DNA of 11,870 nt from Eggerthella sp. CAG:298. Lineage in GTDB: Bacteria > Actinomycetota > Coriobacteriia > Coriobacteriales > Eggerthellaceae. The notes beneath the pieces are model-generated. The model searched no databases, was not told where the DNA came from, and saw only the letters and a program-made list of their open reading frames with translations. Each line of letters starts with the position of its first letter. The first letter of the stretch is position 1. Where the stretch lies: assembly GCA_000435675.1 (NCBI GenBank), contig FR895138.1, positions 2,568-14,437 on the forward strand. Reading direction: 5' to 3'. Shown one piece after another: positions 4,431 to 10,975 of the stretch. A program made the position numbers and the translations under genes.

Positions 4431-6078
4431 TTGCAGGTGGTTTGGACGTGATGTCGTAAGCGACGCGGTTGATGCCAGGGACTTCAGCAACGATGCGGCT
4501 TGAGATGCGCGCCAGCACATCGTAGGGGAGCTTCGCCCAGTCGGCGGTCATCGCGTCGCTCGATTCCACGGCACGCAGGATAATCGGGTGCTGATACGTG
4601 CGTTCATCACCCATAACGCCCACGCTACGCACATCGGGCAACACCGCGAAATACTGCCACACACTGCGCTCGACCTCAGGACCGCCGGCATTCTCGCGCA
4701 CAACTTCGCCATTGCGCTCGCCGCTCTTCTCGAACAACTGCTCGTTATAGGCATCCAGCTCCTCGCGCACGATCGCGTCTGCATTCTTCAGGATCTCAAG
4801 CTTCTCGGGCGTCACTTCACCAATGATACGGATCGCAAGTCCTGGCCCCGGGAATGGCTGGCGATGCACGATGTGATCGGGCAGCCCCAGCGCTGAACCC
4901 AGCGTACGCACCTCGTCCTTGAAGAAGTGATCGAGCGGCTCGATCAAATCGAAATGCACCCCATCGGGGAAGGGGATCAGGTTGTGGTGGCTCTTGATCG
5001 TGGATGCCTTGCCGCCGGTCTTGCGTGCACCGCTCTCGATGATATCGGGATAGATCGTGCCCTGCGCCAGGAACTTCACGGGTTCACCGTCACCCGTAAC
5101 CTCCTCGGCCACGGCGAAGAATTCTTTCCAGAACTGCTCGCCGATGATGCGGCGCTTCGCCTCCGGATCGGTCACGCCTGCCAGCAACTGGGCATAGCGA
5201 TCCTCGGCATGCACGTGGATGAAATCCACGTCGAACTGCTTGGTGAACACCTCTTCGACCTCTTCGGGCTCGTTCTTACGCAAAAGCCCATGGTTCACGA
5301 ACACGCACACCAGCTGCTTGCCGATCGCCTTCGCGCACAGCGCCGCAACCACGCTCGAATCCACGCCGCCCGAAAGCCCGAGGATCACGCGGTCGCTTCC
5401 CACTTGCTCACGAATGGCTGCCACGGAATCGTCGATGATCGAGTCCATGGTCCAGTTCGGTTCCAGTCCCGCGATCCCAAACAGGAAGTTCGCCAGCATC
5501 TCCTGGCCATACGGCGTGTGACGAACCTCAGGGTGGAACTGCGTGGCGTAGAGCTTGCGCTCGGGGCATTCCATGGAAGCCACGGGGCACACGTCAGTGA
5601 CTGCTGTCACCGCGAAGCCCTCGGGCACTTCGCTCACCGCATCGCGATGGCTCATCCACACGGTCTGCTCGTGCGGCGTTTCGCCATACAGTGCCGACGT
5701 GCCACCACAACCCGCGCAATCCACGCCGTCAACGCGGGTGAGGGGAGCAGGGCCGTATTCGCCCTTCTCGGTGTGGCTTACCGTGCCGCCAAGCGTTTTC
5801 GCCATGATCTGCTGGCCGTAACAGAAGCCGAGCACGGGGATTCCCAGCTCGAAGATCTCGGGGTCTACCGAAGGCGCATCTTCGGCATACACGCTTGCCG
5901 GACCGCCTGACAAGATGATGGCACCAGGGTTCTTCTCACGCACTTCATCAGCAGAGATATCGCACGGAACGATCTCGGAATACACGTTCAGGTCGCGCAC
6001 GCGACGCGCGATGAGTTGGCCATATTGCGCGCCGAAATCGAGAACCAATACGGTTGAGAGCGGGGTGGAAGTGGCCAT
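4414..6078 (-). CDS. guaA: GMP synthase (glutamine-hydrolysing)
   Basis: A 554-aa cytoplasmic enzyme that converts XMP, ATP and glutamine to GMP, the last step of de novo guanine nucleotide synthesis. The N-terminal class I glutamine amidotransferase has the catalytic triad C86 (GFCYGQQ), H182 and E184 (FHPEV). The ATP-pyrophosphatase domain begins near 211 and has the P-loop SGGVDSS at 236-242. The C-terminal dimerisation domain ends with SKPPATIEWE, the conserved GuaA terminus. A small Cys-containing stretch, GVDCAGCGG (about 118-126), looks longer than in common homologues. AGAAGGAG lies 6 nt before the ATG. The 3' end appears intact, as expected when an element inserts there and restores the last codons. 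Codon use is CGC-rich and host-like. Confidence 0.98.
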   Translation of the reverse strand: MATSTPLSTVLVLDFGAQYGQLIARRVRDLNVYSEIVPCDISADEVREKNPGAIILSGGPASVYAEDAPSVDPEIFELGIPVLGFCYGQQIMAKTLGGTVSHTEKGEYGPAPLTRVDGVDCAGCGGTSALYGETPHEQTVWMSHRDAVSEVPEGFAVTAVTDVCPVASMECPERKLYATQFHPEVRHTPYGQEMLANFLFGIAGLEPNWTMDSIIDDSVAAIREQVGSDRVILGLSGGVDSSVVAALCAKAIGKQLVCVFVNHGLLRKNEPEEVEEVFTKQFDVDFIHVHAEDRYAQLLAGVTDPEAKRRIIGEQFWKEFFAVAEEVTGDGEPVKFLAQGTIYPDIIESGARKTGGKASTIKSHHNLIPFPDGVHFDLIEPLDHFFKDEVRTLGSALGLPDHIVHRQPFPGPGLAIRIIGEVTPEKLEILKNADAIVREELDAYNEQLFEKSGERNGEVVRENAGGPEVERSVWQYFAVLPDVRSVGVMGDERTYQHPIILRAVESSDAMTADWAKLPYDVLARISSRIVAEVPGINRVAYDITSKPPATIEWE

Positions 6079-6265
6079 GCGTGTCTCCTTCTAGGGTTGC
6101 GGATGAGCTTTGCGGGATGCGTCTGCGAACTGCCTGCTTTGCTGGCAAGGTTTCGCTCGCGCGCGTTCCGCGGTTGTTTCAAAAACTAGGCTTTCATCTT
6201 ACCCGAAACGTCCTCGTCTGTCGCACGTTTCGCCGGGAAAATCGAGCGAAGCGAAGTGGCGCCCG
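6079..6265. other. Intergenic region with candidate guaA promoter
   Basis: On the minus strand, GCGACA (6224-6219) and TAAGAT (6201-6196) are 17 bp apart, each 4 of 6 to consensus. This predicts a start near 6189 and a leader of about 110 nt. I see no purine riboswitch core and no clear terminator for the upstream transporter gene. Confidence 0.4.
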
Positions 6266-7225
6266 CTAACCCACCAGCCCCATGAACGCGACCAACAGCG
6301 GGATGAACACGAACGACCCTACGGTGGTGATGATGGTAGCCTTCGCAGCCAGCTGCGCGTTGCCGTTGTACTGCGCAACGAACGTCGGGCACATCGATCC
6401 GGCGGGCATCGCGAACATGAGCATGAACACGGCAGCCAGAAGCGGCGAAACACCCAGCGCGGTGAAGCTCCAGTAGAAGAGCGCCGGCAAGATCAGCTGG
6501 CGGATGATCATGTAGGGGTAGAGCCGTACCTCTTTCACCACGTTCTTCATGGGCGAGCGCGCCACGATCACACCTACCACCAGCATGGCGATGGGCGCGG
6601 TGATCCCGCCCAAAAGTGAGAGCGAATCCTGCACGAGTTCGGGAACTTGCCAACCGGTGAAGAACAGCACGAGCGCCAGCACGCTCGCGATCATCGAAGG
6701 GTTCACGATCGAGCGCCATGGGATCGACACCTTCGCGTCCTCGCCGTATTCCGCGCGCAGCGGATCATCCTTAGCGAGCATCACGAACCCCACGCCATAG
6801 ACGAACACCGCCAGCACCATCACGTAGATGCTTGCATAGATGACCGACTCGCTGCCCAGGATCGCGCCCACCACGGGAAGCCCGAGAAAGCCCGTGTTGT
6901 TGCAGATCGTGACGAACTGGTACACCACGCGCTCGCGCTTCGGAACGCGCAACACCACCACCAAGAGCCAGCCGACCAACAGAAGCAAGAACCCTTGTGC
7001 GATCGCCATGGCGAACGTGATTCCGACGGTCTCGCCCGCATCGGCGGCCGAAAGCCCATGCACCGATGCGACCACCATGCAGGGTAGCGTAATGTTCAAC
7101 AGCAGCTTCGTGAACTTCTGGTTCGTATATTCGTCAAGATAGTCGAGCTTTGCAGCAAGAAATCCCACCGCAGCAACGATGATCAATATCGCCATCTGCG
7201 ACAGCCCATTCAGTGCGCTTTCCAC
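6266..7225 (-). CDS. AEC-family (auxin efflux carrier-like) membrane transporter
   Basis: A 319-aa integral membrane protein with about ten hydrophobic segments in two halves. Family hallmarks are present: LLLNITLPCMVV (41-52), the ICNNTGFLGLPVVG motif (107-120), NPSMIAS after a central cytoplasmic loop, and AMPAGSMCPTFVAQYN in the second half. AEC carriers export or import organic anions such as malate or other carboxylates; the substrate here is unknown. The start is GTG at 7225 with AAAGGA 5 nt upstream. It begins 29 nt after the cupin gene, with no terminator between, so the two are probably one operon under the MerR-type promoter near 7838-7868. Alternative starts further in (ATG at codon 11) would trim only the periplasmic/cytoplasmic tip. 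Confidence 0.9.
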   Translation of the reverse strand: MESALNGLSQMAILIIVAAVGFLAAKLDYLDEYTNQKFTKLLLNITLPCMVVASVHGLSAADAGETVGITFAMAIAQGFLLLLVGWLLVVVLRVPKRERVVYQFVTICNNTGFLGLPVVGAILGSESVIYASIYVMVLAVFVYGVGFVMLAKDDPLRAEYGEDAKVSIPWRSIVNPSMIASVLALVLFFTGWQVPELVQDSLSLLGGITAPIAMLVVGVIVARSPMKNVVKEVRLYPYMIIRQLILPALFYWSFTALGVSPLLAAVFMLMFAMPAGSMCPTFVAQYNGNAQLAAKATIITTVGSFVFIPLLVAFMGLVG

Positions 7226-7254
7226 CCGTGTCCTTTCTCGAGTTTCAACTTGCG

Positions 7255-7743
7255 CTACTCCAGTTTGCCATACTCCTCATCGGAGACGGGCTCGAGCCAT
7301 TCGTTCGAGCAATTCTCGCCGGGCACCGTGAACGCCAGGTGTGCGAACCAGCTGTCGGGCGCCGCGCCATGCCAATGCTTCACGCCAGTGGGGATGTTCA
7401 CGACATCGCCTGGCAGCATCTCCTGCGCTGGCTGGCCCCACTCTTGATAGTAGCCGCGGCCGCCTACGCAGATCAGCATCTGTCCGCCATCCTTATCGGC
7501 GTTGTGCACGTGCCAGTTGTTGCGACACCCTGGCTCGAAGGTCACGTTCGCGGTCGGAACCTGCTCAGCCGTGAGGGGTGCAAGCCAGCTCTTACCGCTG
7601 AAATACTGCGCGTAGGCATCGTTGGGCTCGCCCACGGGGAACATCAGCGTGGCAGCGAACGCCGCAAGCTCGGAATCGGTATTTTCTGCGAACTTGGGTG
7701 CGAAATTGCCCAGGGCATCGCGCCCCGCTGTTTGTTTGACCAT
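7255..7743 (-). CDS. Cupin-domain protein
   Basis: A 162-aa single-domain cupin. Motif 1 is PGCRNNWHVHNADKDGGQ (71-88), giving metal ligands H78 and H80 with Q88 where many cupins have Glu. Motif 2 is PGDVVNIPTGVKHWHGA (111-127), with H123 and H125. The sequence EPNDAYAQYFSGKSWLAPL and the C-terminal VPGENCSNEWLEPVSDEEY are typical of a family of small cupins common in anaerobes and often found beside MerR regulators and oxidoreductases; its biochemical role is not settled. The start at 7743 has AGGAGG 6 nt upstream. An in-frame ATG at 7839 falls within the predicted -10 and is rejected. It is the first gene of the likely operon with the AEC transporter. Confidence 0.88.
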   Translation of the reverse strand: MVKQTAGRDALGNFAPKFAENTDSELAAFAATLMFPVGEPNDAYAQYFSGKSWLAPLTAEQVPTANVTFEPGCRNNWHVHNADKDGGQMLICVGGRGYYQEWGQPAQEMLPGDVVNIPTGVKHWHGAAPDSWFAHLAFTVPGENCSNEWLEPVSDEEYGKLE

Positions 7744-8105
7744 GGTTTTCCTCCTGCTGTGTTGTGCTTCTTGTATTGATGCGATTCCTTGTGCTGCTTG
7801 GAATTTGCAGCCGGTGGAACTCTTTCTTGTTATGACCATTGTTTTACTTGAACTATGGTTTAAGTCAAGGAACTCACTTTACTTGTGTAAATTCGCTTTA
7901 CAAAAGTTTTACGCCTCGCTCGTCTGAAAGCCCCGAGCGCCCTATAGGCTTTCTCGTAGAATAGTAAAGGTTCGTTCGCGAAGGTTGCGCACGCAGGGTG
8001 CAAAGCTGGCATCTGCGCCAGGCTGTATGTTCTGCACTGCGCCACGCGCCATCAGCCCGCGAATGCCTTACCTATATAAGTAAGTAAACGCACAAGGAAA
8101 GCAGC
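7744..8105. other. Divergent 362-bp intergenic region
   Basis: No gene is seen. The left part holds the cupin promoter with its MerR-type dyad. The middle is AT-rich with a second dyad TTTAC-TTGT-GTAAA (about 7874-7887) and a weak hairpin GAAAGCC / GGCTTTC (7926-7953). The right end holds AAGGAAAG, the uppP ribosome binding site. I could not assign the uppP promoter. Confidence 0.5.
7838..7868 (-). promoter_or_regulatory. MerR-type activated promoter of the cupin-transporter operon
   Basis: On the minus strand, TTGACT (7868-7863) and AACAAT (7843-7838) are separated by 19 bp, two more than optimal. The spacer is filled by the 20-bp dyad at 7846-7865, ACTTGAAC / GTTTAAGT around TATG, with one arm mismatch. 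A long spacer holding a dyad is the hallmark of promoters untwisted by MerR-family activators. The predicted start is about 7831, leaving an 88-nt leader. Confidence 0.7.
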
Positions 8106-9074
8106 ATGATCCTCGAAGCACTCAAAGCCCTCTTCATCGGCATCGTCGAAGGCATCACCGAATGGCTCCCCATCTCTTCGACGGGCCACATGATCCTGGT
8201 CGACGAATTTGTGAAGCTCGATGTGAGCGATCAATTCCTCGCGCTCTTCCTCGTGGTCATCCAGCTGGGCGCTATCATGGCGGTCATACTGCTCTATTTC
8301 CACAAGCTCAATCCCTTCTCGCCGAAGAAAACGCACGCTGAAAAGCGCGGAACGTGGCGGCTGTGGGGCATGGTCGCGATCGGCTGCATCCCAGCGGCAA
8401 TCGTTGGTCTGCTCCTCGATGACTGGGTGAACGAACACTTCTACAACGCCTACACGGTAGCCATCATGCTCATACTCTACGGCGTTGTCTTCATCGTCAT
8501 GGAACGTCGCAACCGTAAGAAGGCCTTGCGCCTCATGGAAGTTGGTGCAACACCTGCGGGGCGCGAGATGCTCGAAGCTCCTGTGCGCGGTCGCCATGCC
8601 CGCGTCGAGCGCGAACACACAGAGGTCAGCGCCGAAGAAGCGCTCTTTAAGATCCGCAATGTGGACGATATCGATTGGAAGGCGGCACTCAAGATCGGCT
8701 GCTTCCAGGTGCTTGCCATCATCCCGGGCACGAGCCGCTCAGGCGCTACCATCATCGGTGGTATGCTCTGCGGCTGTTCGCGTACTGCTGCCGCGGAATA
8801 CACGTTCTTCTTGGCTATCCCCATCATGTTCGGTTGGGGCGTGGTGAAGGCGGCGAAGTTCATGATGGAAGGGCTGGTCATGACCCAGACCGAGATCATG
8901 GTGCTGGCGGTGGGCATCATCAGTGCGTTCATCATGTCGGTCGTCGCGATCCGCTTCCTCATGGGCTACATCAAGAAGAACGACTTCACCGCATTCGGTG
9001 TCTACCGCATCATCGTCGGCATCATCGTGGTCGCGTTCTTCACCATACAGGGCACCGGCTTCATCATGCAGTAA
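8106..9074 (+). CDS. uppP: Undecaprenyl-diphosphatase (BacA/UppP)
   Basis: A 322-aa polytopic membrane enzyme that dephosphorylates undecaprenyl pyrophosphate to recycle the lipid carrier for peptidoglycan synthesis; family members give bacitracin tolerance. The two signature motifs are EGITEWLPISSTGH (15-28), with E15, E19 and H28, and PGTSRSGATI (207-216), with R211. Seven to eight hydrophobic segments are visible. It is about 50 aa longer than the usual 270. The excess is a charged cytoplasmic insert at about 134-188 (after FIVMERRNRKK, up to DDIDWKAAL). The ATG at 8106 has AAGGAAAG 5 nt upstream. It is divergent from the cupin operon; no co-transcribed partner is evident. Confidence 0.96.
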   Translation: MILEALKALFIGIVEGITEWLPISSTGHMILVDEFVKLDVSDQFLALFLVVIQLGAIMAVILLYFHKLNPFSPKKTHAEKRGTWRLWGMVAIGCIPAAIVGLLLDDWVNEHFYNAYTVAIMLILYGVVFIVMERRNRKKALRLMEVGATPAGREMLEAPVRGRHARVEREHTEVSAEEALFKIRNVDDIDWKAALKIGCFQVLAIIPGTSRSGATIIGGMLCGCSRTAAAEYTFFLAIPIMFGWGVVKAAKFMMEGLVMTQTEIMVLAVGIISAFIMSVVAIRFLMGYIKKNDFTAFGVYRIIVGIIVVAFFTIQGTGFIMQ

Positions 9075-9143
9075 GCGCTGGACCAAACCGCGCATAAGCA
9101 CGCACCGTTTCTTACATTGCAGCATCCACACGTATAAACAAGC

Positions 9144-9149
9144 TATAAT
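9144..9149 (+). promoter_or_regulatory. -10 box of a leaderless transcript
   Basis: A perfect TATAAT ends 6 nt before the ATG at 9156, which places the transcription start at or next to the start codon. No ribosome binding site lies before the ATG. A good -35 is not evident at 16-18 bp. Confidence 0.6.
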
Positions 9150-9155
9150 CGAACC

Positions 9156-9398
9156 ATGAGTCCAAACGAGCACAAACCCATCACCGAAGCTGAGAAGATA
9201 GAGATGCGCGATCGCGTGAATGCGCGCATTGCTCATTGGTGCAGTTTCGCGGCGCTCGTTATCATCCTCATCGATTTTGCAGCGTTCGTCATCGGACAAG
9301 ACGATTGGTTTTGGACGGTCGCTGGCATCATGCTCTCGATCGCGCTTCTCGCTATCGCCATGCTCAATAATCCCATTGGATCCAACTCAAAAAAATAG
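9156..9398 (+). CDS. Small two-helix membrane protein, unknown function
   Basis: An 80-aa protein not recognised as a named family. A charged N-terminus (MSPNEHKPITEAEKIEMRDR) is followed by two hydrophobic helices at about 27-47 (CSFAALVIILIDFAAFVIG) and 51-70 (WFWTVAGIMLSIALLAIAM), then a short polar tail ending KK. The loop between them is DDW, so both ends are probably on the cytoplasmic side. Real-gene support is the strong TATAAT immediately upstream, host-like codon use and a clean membrane topology. It probably has a leaderless mRNA. It is 81 nt downstream of uppP, but the promoter suggests its own transcript. Confidence 0.7.
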   Translation: MSPNEHKPITEAEKIEMRDRVNARIAHWCSFAALVIILIDFAAFVIGQDDWFWTVAGIMLSIALLAIAMLNNPIGSNSKK

Positions 9399-9450
9399 CT
9401 ACCGCGAACCATCTTTCAGGCGAGTTTGAACAGGCTAACCTTGCGGCGTT

Positions 9451-9459
9451 TGTTATGAT
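9451..9459 (+). promoter_or_regulatory. Extended -10 promoter for the aromatic pathway pair
   Basis: TGT-TATGAT forms an extended -10 (TGn plus a near-consensus hexamer); no matched -35 is seen. The predicted start near 9466 gives a leader of about 113 nt before the chorismate mutase ATG. The leader includes a 6-bp hairpin GCGTGA / TCACGC (9509-9526). No Trp/Phe/Tyr-rich leader peptide is present. Confidence 0.45.
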
Positions 9460-9578
9460 GAATCAATCATGTCATTCATGGGCCGCTGCTCCGCGCTTCC
9501 TGCGTTGCGCGTGACCGCTCTCACGCTCCGCGCACCCCTCGCGCACTCCGATCAGCGTCCATTCGGGAAGGGTAAACG

Positions 9579-9860
9579 ATGTCACAACAAGATTCCTTTG
9601 CTCAGATCGAGCAACACCGCGAAGCGATCGATGCGATCGACAAGCAGCTCGTGTCTCTTTTGAACGAACGTGCTGGTCATTCGCTTGATATTCGTGCACT
9701 AAAACCTGAGGCCAAGATGGGTCTTTTCGACCCCAAGCGCGAAGAGGAGATCTTCACCAAGGTCTGCTCGTATAACGAAGGTCCGCTCTATAACGAGAAT
9801 CTGCGCGAGATCTACACTGCCATCCTGAAGGTCATGAAAGAGGTTCCTAACCGTGATTAA
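9579..9860 (+). CDS. Chorismate mutase, AroQ type
   Basis: A 93-aa all-helical type II chorismate mutase, which converts chorismate to prephenate for phenylalanine and tyrosine. It shows the AroQ pattern: a first helix QIEQHREAIDAIDKQLVSLL with N and R in LLNERAGHSLDI (conserved active-site Arg), ALKPEAKMGLFDPKREEEIF, and a last helix ENLREIYTAILKVMKEV. Length equals a stand-alone mutase domain. GGAAGGG lies 7 nt before the ATG. The stop overlaps the DAHP synthase start by 8 nt, so the two are coupled. In many bacteria these two activities are fused or form a complex in which the mutase helps feedback control; the overlap fits that, by inference. Confidence 0.92.
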   Translation: MSQQDSFAQIEQHREAIDAIDKQLVSLLNERAGHSLDIRALKPEAKMGLFDPKREEEIFTKVCSYNEGPLYNENLREIYTAILKVMKEVPNRD

Positions 9861-10650
9861 GCCACTCACCAATCTTCCCAATTACGGTACTAAAACAGAC
9901 GAGATCACTATCTATGCAGGTCCCTGCTCCGTGGAGTCCGAAGAACAGTTCTTCGAGGTCGCGGAATGCATCGCCGATCTGGGTCTTTCGTGGATCCGTG
10001 GTGGCGCATTCAAGCCGCGCACCAACCCTCACTCCTTCCAGGGCTTGGGCGAAGAAGGCCTCAAGATCATGAAGGCTGGCGGCGACAAGTACGGCCTCAA
10101 AACGCTCACAGAAGTCATGGACTCCGCTCACACCGAGCTGGTACATTCCTATGTGGATGGCTTGCAGGTGGGCGCACGCAACATGCAGAATTTCTCGCTG
10201 CTGAAGAAGATCGGCGAAGTCACGAAAGACTCGCACAAGATGGTCCTCTTGAAGCGCGGCCTGGCGGGCACCATCTCCGAGTGGCTCTCCGCTACCGAAT
10301 ACATCACTATGAACGGCAACGATAATGTGGTGCTCTGCGAACGCGGTCTACGCACGTTCGAGACCACCACACGCTTCACGCTCGATATCTCGGCGGTGCC
10401 GGTCATCCATAAGCAGTCGCTCTTCCCGATCTGCATCGATGTTTCGCACCCCGCAGGCGTGCGCGACCTCGTGCCATCGCTCTCTTATGCTGCAGTGGCG
10501 GCAGGTGCCGACTCGATCATGATCGAAGTGCATCCGAATCCGTCCGAGGCGCTCTCCGACGGTCCTCAGCAGCTCACGCCGGCTCAATTTCGCGAACTGG
10601 TCGAGCAGCTGCGCGAGATCGCTGCGGTCTTCGGCAAGAAGATTGTGTAG
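9853..10650 (+). CDS. aroF: 3-deoxy-7-phosphoheptulonate (DAHP) synthase, type I-beta
   Basis: A 265-aa cytoplasmic enzyme condensing phosphoenolpyruvate and erythrose 4-phosphate to DAHP, the entry step of the shikimate pathway. Metal ligands are visible: C25 in AGPCSVES, H199 in DVSHPAG, E225 in IEVHPNP and D236 in LSDGPQ. Substrate-binding motifs are GGAFKPRTNPHSFQGLG (50-66), KRG (134-136) and CERGLRTFE (162-170). It lacks an N-terminal ferredoxin-like regulatory domain, so allosteric control would have to come from a partner such as the adjacent mutase. The start is GTG at 9853 inside the mutase gene, with AAAGAGG about 9 nt upstream. It could be confused with KDO-8-phosphate synthase, but the motifs fit AroF better. 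Confidence 0.95.
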   Translation: MIKPLTNLPNYGTKTDEITIYAGPCSVESEEQFFEVAECIADLGLSWIRGGAFKPRTNPHSFQGLGEEGLKIMKAGGDKYGLKTLTEVMDSAHTELVHSYVDGLQVGARNMQNFSLLKKIGEVTKDSHKMVLLKRGLAGTISEWLSATEYITMNGNDNVVLCERGLRTFETTTRFTLDISAVPVIHKQSLFPICIDVSHPAGVRDLVPSLSYAAVAAGADSIMIEVHPNPSEALSDGPQQLTPAQFRELVEQLREIAAVFGKKIV

Positions 10651-10651
10651 A

Positions 10652-10675
10652 GATTTCGATCTGCCGATCGAAATC
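10652..10675 (+). terminator. 9-bp hairpin just after the DAHP synthase stop
   Basis: GATTTCGAT (10652-10660) pairs perfectly with ATCGAAATC (10667-10675) around CTGCCG. It starts 2 nt after the stop codon, the usual place for a terminator, but no U-run follows. It may protect the 3' end of the mRNA or act as a weak terminator. Confidence 0.45.
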
Positions 10676-10689
10676 GTACTCGACACTGC

Positions 10690-10790
10690 GAAAGCTTGGA
10701 GCATCCATCCTGGCCCCTTGTTTCGAATACGGCGCGCACCGAAGTGCGCTTGATTCGAAGGCGGGGCCATTATGGATACCCCAAGCTTTC
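10690..10790. repeat. Long nested inverted repeat / structured RNA candidate
   Basis: Five paired blocks are nested in order: GAAAGCTTGG / CCAAGCTTTC (10690, 10781), ATCCAT / ATGGAT (10703, 10772), TGGCCCC / GGGGCCA (10711, 10763), TTCGAAT / ATTCGAA (10722, 10753) and GCGCAC / GTGCGC (10734, 10744), capped by a CGAA tetraloop. Small internal loops of 2-5 nt separate them. About 36 base pairs form over 101 nt. No U-run follows on either strand. I recognise no Rfam-type family. Confidence 0.75.
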
Positions 10791-10829
10791 TCGCTGACTT
10801 ACTACGCCAACCTGTAAGTATCTTAGAAT

Positions 10830-10838
10830 TGTTATAAT
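10830..10838 (+). promoter_or_regulatory. Extended -10 promoter for the helicase gene
   Basis: TGT-TATAAT is a perfect -10 with a TGn extension; the -35 region (ACCTGT at 10810) is poor. The start near 10845 gives a leader of about 105 nt. The leader holds a hairpin (TGAGC with AAGCGC / GCGTTT with GCTCA, 10854-10882, one bulge). Confidence 0.55.
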
Positions 10839-10894
10839 TCTGATCTCTTGTTCTGAGCAAGCGCCTAAAAGCGTTTGGCTCAAAGGTGGTTATG

Positions 10895-10975
10895 ATGAAC
10901 ACCTCGGACCATCTCGCTAGCTTATGCCCTTACCAGTTTTTGGAGTTGCTATGCCTATCGATCTTGAAACCTTGA
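10895..10975 (+). CDS. Possible 26-codon upstream reading frame overlapping pcrA start
   Basis: AAAGGTGG lies 5 nt before ATG 10895 (another ATG in the same frame is at 10892). The frame MNTSDHLASLCPYQFLELL and a few more residues runs through the pcrA start in another frame and ends at 10975. If translated, it would couple or interfere with pcrA initiation. There is no homology evidence; it may be chance. Confidence 0.25.
   Translation: MNTSDHLASLCPYQFLELLCLSILKP

Larger units (their letters stand above)
10651..10950. other. 300-bp intergenic region rich in hairpins
   Basis: No protein gene longer than a leader peptide is seen. From left to right it holds a 9-bp hairpin (10652-10675), the long nested hairpin (10690-10790), the pcrA promoter (about 10830-10838), an 11-bp hairpin (10854-10882) and a possible short upstream reading frame (10895-10975). 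Confidence 0.6.

Noticed and set aside
4927..5910. 327-aa open frame opposite guaA
   Set aside because: His- and Arg-rich shadow of guaA codons; guaA on the other strand is unmistakable.
6079..6190. Possible purine riboswitch in the guaA leader
   Set aside because: No conserved three-way-junction core or loop-loop motifs could be found. The leader only shows short, weak pairings.
7744..7839. N-terminal extension of the cupin protein to an ATG at 7839
   Set aside because: It would start inside the predicted -10 box and lacks a ribosome binding site. The ATG at 7743 has AGGAGG.
9469..9663. 64-codon frame starting near the predicted start of the aromatic operon, possible leader peptide
   Set aside because: No run of Trp, Phe or Tyr codons, no ribosome binding site, and it overlaps the chorismate mutase gene extensively out of frame.
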